A stretch of DNA of 22,274 bases from Candidatus Iainarchaeum sp. (GTDB taxonomy: Archaea > Iainarchaeota > Iainarchaeia > Iainarchaeales > GCA-2688035): NCBI GenBank assembly GCA_026396975.1, contig JAPLVT010000013.1:1-22274 (forward strand). Reading direction: 5' to 3'. The number at the start of each line of letters is the position of its first letter. Position 1 is the first letter of the stretch. This document shows positions 13,774-19,859 of this stretch, piece after piece. The notes beneath the pieces were generated by a model, which saw only the letters and a program-made list of their open reading frames with translations, ran no database searches and was not told where the DNA came from. The translations under genes and the position numbers were made by a program.

Positions 13774-14343
13774 TTAGCTTAGGAGCGCCAGCGCAGCGCC
13801 GGCCGCGAGCGGAATCGTGAAATTGTCGTCCCACGGGAGCAACTCGGCAATCATCCCGACTGTTGCGGCGATAAGTGCGATGTGCATTGGGAATAAGAAC
13901 TGCAGGAAGAAGAATGCCGCGGCAAGACCGCCGAGCGTTCCCTCCCAGGTCCTTTTTCCAACCAGCCTGTGCTTTCCGAACCGCAGGCCCGCCATTGTTG
14001 AGGCGCTGTCGCCGTAAACAACAGCGCAGAGCGCGCCCAGCGCGGCGAGAGGCTTTTGCAGCAGAACCCCGAAAACACCCAGCGCAATTATCGCGCTGAG
14101 GAAGAATAGCAGTGCTCCCTTGCCGGGCAGGTGCTTTTCATAATCCCTTTCAACCATTTTGGCAACCTGAAAAAACAGCGGAATCTTGATCCCTTTTTTT
14201 ATCAGGAAGGAGAAAAGCAGTCCAAGGGCAAAAACAAGCAGCAGGATTTCAAGCGCAAGCTGAACGCCCCCAAGCGCGGCAAGCGCTATGAAAGCCGAGC
14301 CGAAACAGTAGTGTATGAACTGCCTGCGCAATTCCTTTTTCAA
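13774..14343 (-). CDS. SEC59/dolichol-kinase-like or CDP-lipid synthase-like membrane protein
   Basis: The 189-residue protein has several membrane segments and the conserved CTP-enzyme block YGDSASTMAGLRFGKHRL followed by GKRTWEGTLGG, typical of the phosphatidate cytidylyltransferase / dolichol kinase / phytol kinase group. The N-terminal ELRRQFIHYCFG matches the ER..H..G pattern of COG0170, which favours the polyprenol-kinase side. Such enzymes use CTP to phosphorylate or activate isoprenoid lipids at the membrane. The start is TTG at 14341-14343, with GGTGA just upstream. It is the third gene of a minus-strand run after nop5 and flpA, 28 nt downstream of flpA, and ends six bases from the convergent aldehyde dehydrogenase gene. 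Confidence 0.82.
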   Translation of the reverse strand: MKKELRRQFIHYCFGSAFIALAALGGVQLALEILLLVFALGLLFSFLIKKGIKIPLFFQVAKMVERDYEKHLPGKGALLFFLSAIIALGVFGVLLQKPLAALGALCAVVYGDSASTMAGLRFGKHRLVGKRTWEGTLGGLAAAFFFLQFLFPMHIALIAATVGMIAELLPWDDNFTIPLAAGAALALLS

Positions 14344-14371
14344 CGCATCACCAAAAGCTTTCAGAATTGTT

Positions 14372-15046
14372 TCATCCGCTTTTTTCGCAGAGCACCATCG
14401 TGTGGTCTTTTTCGAACGGCGCGAGGTTGATGACCTGCCTTATGATGAACAACCGCGCGAGCTTTGCGGTTTCCTCTTCAAAAATATCCTGGGCTTTTTT
14501 GCGCTGGCTTATGCTGCGCGCCTTTATCGCCAGCAGGCCCCAACCGCCTTTTGGGAGGAAGTACTCGGCGTTTTTCAGGAAAATCTCCGCCTGGTCCCTC
14601 TGGCTCACGTCCTGGTAAAGCACGTTAATCCGCGTGCCCTCAAGGTATTTTCCGTATGCCCATGGCTTTGCCGCGTCCTCAAGAATCGGCACGATGTTTT
14701 TCCTTTCCTCGCAGATGCTGATGAACTTGCGCATTACGCGCTCGCTGACATCAACCCCGAAAGCCGCTCCTTTCTCGCCTATGATGTCGCTTATGTGGCT
14801 TAGCGTTGTCCCTTCCGCGGCGCCAAGGTACAGCACCTTGCTTCCGGCTTTTATTGGCAGGGTGTCCAGGCCGTTTTTTATTGCTGCCGCAAGCTTGGAG
14901 CGGAACGTGTCCCACTGCCTGTATTCAACGCCGCTTTCGCTCAGCAGCCTCTCGCCGTAAACCCGTTTTCCGGGCGCGAAGTTTTTTGTGAAAAGCATTT
15001 TTTCCTTCGCGAAAACCCCGGGAAAAATTTCCTGCACCCAGACCAA
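14372..15046 (-). CDS. flpA: Fibrillarin, rRNA 2'-O-methyltransferase
   Basis: The 224-residue protein has the archaeal fibrillarin N-terminus EIFPGVFAKEKMLFTKNFAP then GKRVYGE, the SAM motif VLYLGAAEGTTLSHISDIIG, GVDVSERVMRKF, and the YQDVSQRDQAEIF block, ending at standard length. It is the catalytic subunit of C/D box sRNPs that methylate rRNA and tRNA riboses. The start is probably TTG at 15044-15046, one base after the nop5 stop, so translation is likely coupled. Co-transcription with nop5 is the usual archaeal arrangement. The neighbouring Nop5 lacks the domain that normally docks fibrillarin, which makes the interface here unusual. Confidence 0.95.
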   Translation of the reverse strand: MVWVQEIFPGVFAKEKMLFTKNFAPGKRVYGERLLSESGVEYRQWDTFRSKLAAAIKNGLDTLPIKAGSKVLYLGAAEGTTLSHISDIIGEKGAAFGVDVSERVMRKFISICEERKNIVPILEDAAKPWAYGKYLEGTRINVLYQDVSQRDQAEIFLKNAEYFLPKGGWGLLAIKARSISQRKKAQDIFEEETAKLARLFIIRQVINLAPFEKDHTMVLCEKSG

Positions 15047-15047
15047 C

Positions 15048-15845
15048 TCACTTCAATTGCTTTGCCCTTTCTTCGAGCGCGCGCAGCAACTCTTCACCGA
15101 TTTTTTTCCTGCTGCCGAAAAAGTCCGTCCTGACGGCAATGCAGAGTTTCGCCCCGAGCGAGCGCGCCATCTTTCCCCTGTTTTTCAAAGCAACCTTGTG
15201 CAACAGCGGGTGCTGGTAAATGAAACCGTACTTGGGCCCCTTTATGCTCTTGTTTTTCATGTGCCGAAAAAGCGCTTTTTTCGCGCCGAGCAATTGCAGC
15301 GTGCTGGCTGGCTGCATTGCAAGATGCTGCAGGCTGCCTGATTCCGCGAGCATTTTCGCGCCAATGAGCGGGCCCGCGACCTCCGCAAAATTCGGCGCTA
15401 TCCTCCGCATTTCCTTGTCAATGAATTTTTCAAGCGCCACGCGCTCCTGCCTCAGGCTGAGCGCGTTCGATGCGAGCGCCCGCAGCTCCACCATTGTGTC
15501 AGCGCCCAGCTCGCTCCCCATGCTTTTTCCCGCGGCATCCGCGATCTCACCCGCTTTTTCTCCCGCTATTTCGCCTGCTTTTTCTTTGGTGAAGTTCTTC
15601 CTTTCGCCGAGCTTGCTGACCAGCTGCAAAAACCGCTCGTTGTCCTTTACTATCCTTTGCAGTTCCGGGAAATGCGCTCCATACCATTCTATTGCCTGCT
15701 CCGCTAGCAGATTGAACGCGGGGTCGAGGTCCTGCAGCACGCTGGCCGCCCTGATTACATGGACCTCGCGCTCGCCGTAGCGCTCCTTTACCTGCTCCCT
15801 TGTTTTCCTGATTAGGGCTTTCCTTAACTGCTCTATTTCGGGCAT
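15048..15845 (-). CDS. nop5: Short Nop5/Nop56-family C/D box RNP protein lacking the N-terminal domain
   Basis: The 265-residue protein has the NOSIC/coiled-coil part (VIRAASVLQDLDPAFNLLAE, then EWYGAHFPEL) and the Nop RNA-binding domain (IAPNFAEVAGPLIGAKMLAE; QPASTLQLLGAKKALFRHMK; GPKYGFIYQHPLLHKVALKN; RGKMARSLGAKL). It bridges box C/D RNA, L7Ae and fibrillarin. Usual archaeal Nop5 has about 370-420 residues; this one begins directly at the coiled coil, so the roughly 120-residue fibrillarin-binding domain is missing. ATG at 15843-15845 is chosen over the upstream GTG or ATA region because a TATA box (15872-15881) lies inside the longer frame. The next gene is flpA. I found no N-terminal domain elsewhere in the window. 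Confidence 0.92.
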   Translation of the reverse strand: MPEIEQLRKALIRKTREQVKERYGEREVHVIRAASVLQDLDPAFNLLAEQAIEWYGAHFPELQRIVKDNERFLQLVSKLGERKNFTKEKAGEIAGEKAGEIADAAGKSMGSELGADTMVELRALASNALSLRQERVALEKFIDKEMRRIAPNFAEVAGPLIGAKMLAESGSLQHLAMQPASTLQLLGAKKALFRHMKNKSIKGPKYGFIYQHPLLHKVALKNRGKMARSLGAKLCIAVRTDFFGSRKKIGEELLRALEERAKQLK

Positions 15846-15871
15846 GGAATAAAACAATAAAACCAGCAATA

Positions 15872-15881
15872 CTTTATAAAG
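15872..15881 (-). promoter_or_regulatory. TATA box of the nop5-flpA operon
   Basis: CTTTATAAAG, a symmetric TATA element, is about 27-37 bp upstream of the nop5 ATG at 15845 on the minus strand. A separate AATAAAT at 15894-15900 is about 30-36 bp upstream of the glyS ATG on the plus strand, so the 84-base gap holds two divergent promoters. Confidence 0.55.
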
Positions 15882-15929
15882 ATTAATCAATCCAATAAAT
15901 AAACAGCAATAACAAACAGTGTTTTTTGT

Positions 15930-17432
15930 ATGCCAAAAGAAGACTTGGTCAACCTTGCATTGCGCAGGTCGCTTTTTTATTCCGCGGCTGAGATTTACGC
16001 CGGCAGCCCCAGCGGCTTCTGGGAATTCGGCCCGGTTGGCGAAAAAATCCGGCGCAAAATAATCGATTTGTGGCGAAAGGAGCTTGTCGAGCGCGAGGGC
16101 TTTCTGGAGATTTTCGGCGCGCAGATACTGCCGGAAGCGGTTTTCAAGGCATCAGGGCACCTTGCTTCCTTTGCGGATCCTATAGTGCAGTGCAAGAAAT
16201 GCAACGCCACGCACAGGGCAGACCAGCTGATTGCCGAGAAAACCAATGGCATTGTGCCGGAAAGCATGAGCACCGAGGAACTTGCAAAGCTTATCAAGCA
16301 GCATGATGTGCAGTGCCCGAAATGCAAGGGAAAGGATTTTACTGAAGTGAGAAAATTCAACATGATGATGAAGGTCGATATCGGCGCCACTGGCCAGCAG
16401 CCCTGCTATCTCCGCCCAGAGACATGCCAGAGCATTTTTTTGGACTTCCCGCGCCTGTTCAAGACAATGCGGGTGCAATTGCCGCTCGGCATCGCGCAGT
16501 CCGGCAGCAGCTTTCGGAACGAAATAGCGCCCCGCAACACGCTTTTGAGGGCGCGCGAGTTCGGCCAGATGGAGATAGAGGTTTTCTTCAACCCAAAGAA
16601 GATAAATGAAGTGCCAAGGTTCTCCGAAGTGGAGAATTACAAGCTGAATTTGCAAACCCTGAAAGACAAGTCGCCGCGCGCAATGAACTGCAAGGAAGCA
16701 GTTGAGAAAAAAATAATTTCCGCGAAGCTTATCGCTTATTACCTCGCGCGGGCGCAGCAGTGCTGGCACGCTTTCGGCATTCCAATTGAAAAAATGCGCT
16801 TTCGCCAGCTTGCGGATGATGAGAAGGCTTTTTACAGCAGGGAAAGCTGGGACTTCGAGGTTGAAACAGAGCTTGGGTGGGTTGAATTGATTGCGTGCAA
16901 TTACCGCACTGATTATGACCTTGCAGGGCACGCGAAGGAAAGCAAGCAGGACCTTAAGGTGAAAGAAGAGGGCTGCGAGGAAGCTTTCATTCCGCATGTT
17001 TTCGAGTTGTCAGCTGGAATCGACAGGACTCTTTTTGTAGCGCTTTCTCTCGCGCTGAAAACAGAAAAGAGGGGGCCCGAAGAGCGCACTTTCATGGAAT
17101 TGCCGCCGCGCATCGCGCCCTATCTCGTCGGAGTTTTCCCGCTTATGAAAAAAGACGGCATGCTGGAGAAGGCACAGGAGATTGAAGAAGAGCTTGTTTC
17201 CTACGGTTTGGATGTTTTCTTTGACGAGGTGGGCAGCATCGGGAAGCGCTATGCGCGCGTTGATGAGGTCGGCGTGCCGTTTGCTGTAACAGTGGACTAC
17301 GATACAATGAAAGATGGCACTGTCACCCTGCGCGAAAGGGACAGCATGGAACAAAAGAGGGTGAAGGCAGCGGAACTGCCTTTGCTGCTGTGGAAACTGC
17401 AGAACAATAAAATTAAATTCAAGGACATCTGA
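15930..17432 (+). CDS. glyS: Glycyl-tRNA synthetase (archaeal/eukaryotic dimeric type)
   Basis: The 500-residue class II synthetase opens with the GlyRS signature AAEIYAGSPSGFWEFGPVGE (motif 1 region), has a CKKC...CPKC zinc-like insertion (about residues 89-130), motif 2 as GIAQSGSSFRNEIAPR, and motif 3 in ELSAGIDRTLFVAL, followed by an anticodon-binding domain (PYLVGVFPLM...DEVGSIGKRYARVDEVGVPF). It charges tRNA-Gly in the cytoplasm. The length is somewhat shorter than typical archaeal enzymes (about 550-580) but all motifs are present. ATG 15930 begins MPKEDLVNLALRR, as in the family. It is divergent from nop5 and followed 24 nt later by a small unknown gene. Confidence 0.96.
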   Translation: MPKEDLVNLALRRSLFYSAAEIYAGSPSGFWEFGPVGEKIRRKIIDLWRKELVEREGFLEIFGAQILPEAVFKASGHLASFADPIVQCKKCNATHRADQLIAEKTNGIVPESMSTEELAKLIKQHDVQCPKCKGKDFTEVRKFNMMMKVDIGATGQQPCYLRPETCQSIFLDFPRLFKTMRVQLPLGIAQSGSSFRNEIAPRNTLLRAREFGQMEIEVFFNPKKINEVPRFSEVENYKLNLQTLKDKSPRAMNCKEAVEKKIISAKLIAYYLARAQQCWHAFGIPIEKMRFRQLADDEKAFYSRESWDFEVETELGWVELIACNYRTDYDLAGHAKESKQDLKVKEEGCEEAFIPHVFELSAGIDRTLFVALSLALKTEKRGPEERTFMELPPRIAPYLVGVFPLMKKDGMLEKAQEIEEELVSYGLDVFFDEVGSIGKRYARVDEVGVPFAVTVDYDTMKDGTVTLRERDSMEQKRVKAAELPLLLWKLQNNKIKFKDI

Positions 17433-17456
17433 GGTTTTTAAGGAGGCGAAACTGAA

Positions 17457-17684
17457 ATGGGCGGAGCGGGAAAACCGGCTTTCCACGGAGTAACAAAAGC
17501 GAGCCTGCACAACGTGGGTGGCGGGAGGAAAAGGGGCGGTAGGCCGAGCAATAGTGGGGTTGTGCGGGTTTATGGCGAGAACATAACACTGCGGCCCGGC
17601 CAGAAAATTGTTTACAGTGGCGGAAGGCCGATTGGAGTATACGACGAGAGGCAGGGCAGGATAATCAGAAGGCTTGGCAAGTAA
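17457..17684 (+). CDS. Small basic protein of unknown function
   Basis: The 75-residue protein is Gly/Arg-rich at the N-terminus (GGGRKRGGRPSNSG) and ends with a short beta-rich segment (VVRVYGENITLRPGQKIVYS then GGRPIGVYDERQGRIIRRLG). I do not recognise the family. The net positive charge and Arg/Gly tract suggest RNA or ribosome contact, but this is only an inference. A GGAGGCGA Shine-Dalgarno site lies 8 nt before ATG 17457, and the gene follows glyS closely, so it is likely expressed with it. The clean ribosome-binding site and folded-looking C-terminal half argue that it is a real gene. Confidence 0.7.
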   Translation: MGGAGKPAFHGVTKASLHNVGGGRKRGGRPSNSGVVRVYGENITLRPGQKIVYSGGRPIGVYDERQGRIIRRLGK

Positions 17685-17820
17685 TTTCCGGCCATTTCTT
17701 TTGCATTTTCAAATTCTCCCAAAAATCGCCTTCAGAATTGCCGCATCTGCTTTGCATCCGAGCCAATTAGAAAAAGGGATTAAAAAGCGTTTTGCCCGAC
17801 AATTTCTTAAAACAGTTTTT

Positions 17821-17940
17821 GCCCCGGTAGCTCAGTGGTTTAGAGTACCTGCCTCGTAACAGCCTTTTTGGCTCACGCCAAAAAGCCTGGGGAAAAAACG
17901 GGCAAGCAGGGGGTCGAGGGTTCAAATCCCTCTCGGGGCT
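17821..17940 (+). tRNA. tRNA-Thr (CGU) with a 46-nt intron
   Basis: Acceptor GCCCCGG (17821-17827) pairs with TCGGGGC (17933-17939), leaving U73 at 17940, the expected archaeal threonine discriminator. The D arm (GCTC/GAGT), anticodon stem CCTGC/GCAGG (17848-17852 and 17906-17910) and T arm GAGGG-TTCAAAT-CCCTC are intact. The loop C-T-CGT-A gives anticodon CGU (17855-17857). The intron is 17859-17904, between positions 37 and 38. TCGT (17854-17857) can pair with ACGG (17898-17901) as the central helix of a bulge-helix-bulge motif, supporting the splice sites. The intron holds a 13-bp hairpin (17860-17889) with one C-C mismatch. CCA is not encoded. Confidence 0.93.
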
Positions 17941-18017
17941 TCAAATAATTGTGGGATTCTCTTTTTTTGTGCCATTGTGAAGCCTTTAAATCCTTTTTTC
18001 GCCATTCTACTGATTAA

Positions 18018-18782
18018 ATGGACGCTGTTGCAACAGGGCTTCTGTTATCTCTTCTGGCCGGCTTGTCAACCGCAATCGGCGGGCTTTCAGTCTTTCTGAT
18101 TAAACGGTTTAAAGAGTGCTATCTGGCTTTTTCGCTTTCTTTTTCAGTGGGCGTGATGATAACTGTTTCCTTTGTCGAGCTGCTTCCAACGGCTATTGAG
18201 TCCTTGGGGCAAGTGGCTGGGCTCGCGGTTTTTTTTGCGGGAGCCATAGCGGCTTTTTTGATAGACTATTTTGTGCCGCACCGTTACATAATGGAAAAGG
18301 TTTCGGGCAACGCGGATTTTAATCCGAAGCTGTTCCGCGTCGGTCTTTTTGTCGCGATTGGCCTTGCAATCCACAATTTGCCGGAGGGGTTCGCTGTTTT
18401 TGCCGGAAACCTGCAGTCTTTGCAGCTCGGTGTGCTGCTTGCAATAGCTTTGGCAATCCACAATATTCCCGAGGGAATGTCGGTTTCAATCCCTGTTTAC
18501 TACGCCACAAAGAACAGGAAAAAAGCGTTTTTCATTTCGTTCCTCGCCGGCATCGTGGAGCCGATTGGCGCGCTAATAGGGGCTTTGGTTCTGCTGCCCT
18601 TTCTGTCCGCGCAGACGATAGGCGCAAGCCTTGCTCTTGTGGCAGGAATAATGGTTTACATTTGCATCGACGAATTGCTTCCGACGGCGTACAGTTGTGC
18701 GGGCGTAAAATCGCACGTTATGACCTTCGCTTTCCTGCTCGGAAGCGCGGTAATGGGATTGACCATAATACTGCTGCCATAG
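18018..18782 (+). CDS. ZIP-family divalent metal transporter
   Basis: The 254-residue membrane protein has about eight hydrophobic segments and the two ZIP metal-site motifs HNLPEG (about residues 118-123) and HNIPEG (about 148-153) in neighbouring helices, as in the ZupT/ZIP family. A third conserved stretch GIVEPIGALIG follows. ZIP proteins import Zn2+, Fe2+ or related ions down to the cytoplasm; the exact metal is not predictable here. ATG 18018 has a TATA-like CTTTAAAT around 17983-17990 and no leader to speak of. It stops with TAG at 18780-18782. The following frame stays open for about 120 codons, but runs antisense through a real minus-strand gene and is not protein-like. Confidence 0.92.
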   Translation: MDAVATGLLLSLLAGLSTAIGGLSVFLIKRFKECYLAFSLSFSVGVMITVSFVELLPTAIESLGQVAGLAVFFAGAIAAFLIDYFVPHRYIMEKVSGNADFNPKLFRVGLFVAIGLAIHNLPEGFAVFAGNLQSLQLGVLLAIALAIHNIPEGMSVSIPVYYATKNRKKAFFISFLAGIVEPIGALIGALVLLPFLSAQTIGASLALVAGIMVYICIDELLPTAYSCAGVKSHVMTFAFLLGSAVMGLTIILLP

Positions 18783-18983
18783 GCCGAAAGCTTTTCTAAT
18801 CAGGGCTGTGTCGCTCAGTTTAAAAGGCTAGTCGCCTGGCTTTTTCCTCGCCGGAACCAAGCTTCAGAAGCACACGCTCAAAATAATGGTCGCCTGCTTC
18901 CTCGGCTTCAGCCGGGCTTTCGCGTAGGGAAGCTTGCGGGCGCCAATTCCGCCAAAGGCTTGGTTCAGATTGGCGTGCGTTGG
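18783..18983. other. Unexplained 201-base stretch: structured RNA or decayed gene end
   Basis: This gap separates two convergent genes. GAACCAAGC (about 18856-18864) is the exact complement of GCTTGGTTC (about 18958-18966), and the enclosed bases fold further (GCTTCC...GGAAGC with an inner CGGC-TTCA-GCCG; CGCCAAT pairing with ATTGGCG), as a structured RNA might. On the minus strand, two frames give protein-like text that would join through one frameshift: frame a ...FGGIGARKLPYAKARLKPRK and frame c GDHYFERVLLKLGSGEEKAR plus RLAF-stop. No convincing start is present. I cannot choose between an ncRNA and a degraded gene 3' end. Confidence 0.3.
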
Positions 18984-19847
18984 CTAGTGCCGATGTTTCT
19001 GTTTCTTGCCAAAGAACTTAAAATATGCGATCCCTACCCCAACCGCGAGTACCGCGATTGCGGCAACGATGAGCATCGTTGTGTTTCCGCCCTCTGCGGT
19101 TGTACCTGCTGGCTTGCTGCCGCCTGGCTGCGCTGGCCTGTTCTCAATTAGTTTTATTTCTTCGTCCAATCCACCAAACTCTATTTCTTTGCTTTCTGTT
19201 TTGTAGCCTTCCTTTGAGGCTGTTGCCTTTAGGAAAAACGCGCCGCTGCTTTCGATTGTGAAATTGTATGGCAGTGCTATTTCTTTTTCAGCGCCTTCTG
19301 GGGAAACGAGCGTGCTTTTCACTGTCAGCCCTTCTTCCTCCCCAACGCTTGACCGGTAGTCCAGGAAAACCTTGTTGCCTTTGTAGAAAAGCGTGGAGCG
19401 CCCTGTGCAGTCCTGCGTTTTGCAGCTGAGCAGCTCCAGGCCGATTGTTTTGAGCGTGCCTTTTACCTCGAAAGAAGCCGTTGCTTGCTCCAAAACATTG
19501 TCTTTGCCTTTTTCGCGCAGGATTGATTCCACAAAATATTTTCCCGCGGGCATTGTCTCCGTAACCGACAAATTGAAGATTATTTCTTTTTCCTCAAGGG
19601 CTTCAAACGGCGCCCCGCTTTGGACAATTTTCGGCGCATAACCCGGCGCTTCGCTGCCGAAAGCTGTTTCAATGACCAAGCCCTTTTTTTCGCTTGCAGT
19701 ATTTTTCACGGTGTTAATTATCGCAATTTCGTCCCCAATGGTGTAATCCGGCCTGCTTGTTTTCACGCTGATTGTCTGCGCGGAGCAGGCTAGGAAAAGC
19801 ATCGAAAAAATAATTATTGTCGCAGCCAGCTTGGTTTTGCCTTTCAT
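18984..19847 (-). CDS. Secreted or surface beta-rich protein with C-terminal membrane anchor
   Basis: The 287-residue protein has an N-terminal signal peptide (KTKLAATIIIFSMLFLACSA), about 210 residues of beta-rich sequence resembling two or three Ig/CARDB-like modules (SVKTSRPDYTIGDEIAIINT; FEVKGTLKTIGLELLSCKTQ), a Pro/Gly/Thr linker, and one C-terminal membrane helix (about 257-277) ending in a KKQKHRH cytoplasmic tail. The LACSA motif could also be a lipobox. This topology fits a cell-envelope protein displayed outside the membrane. It begins 12 nt after the peptidase gene with AAAGGTGA as Shine-Dalgarno site, so both are cotranscribed and may interact. Ligand or partner is unknown. It stops with TAG. 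Confidence 0.8.
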   Translation of the reverse strand: MKGKTKLAATIIIFSMLFLACSAQTISVKTSRPDYTIGDEIAIINTVKNTASEKKGLVIETAFGSEAPGYAPKIVQSGAPFEALEEKEIIFNLSVTETMPAGKYFVESILREKGKDNVLEQATASFEVKGTLKTIGLELLSCKTQDCTGRSTLFYKGNKVFLDYRSSVGEEEGLTVKSTLVSPEGAEKEIALPYNFTIESSGAFFLKATASKEGYKTESKEIEFGGLDEEIKLIENRPAQPGGSKPAGTTAEGGNTTMLIVAAIAVLAVGVGIAYFKFFGKKQKHRH

Positions 19848-19859
19848 TTTTTCACCTTT

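Noticed and set aside
16152..16997. Antisense ORF of 281 codons opposite glyS
   Set aside because: Shadow of the glyS coding frame; no motifs and no plausible promoter.
18800..18845. tRNA-like text (TCGCTCAGTTTAAAAGGC)
   Set aside because: No matching acceptor or T arm could be placed; the resemblance is limited to a D-arm-like piece.
18780..19151. TAG readthrough after the ZIP gene (about 120 open codons)
   Set aside because: The second half is antisense to the surface-protein gene and the first half has no family resemblance; several TAG stops here show no conserved continuation, so global amber recoding is not supported.
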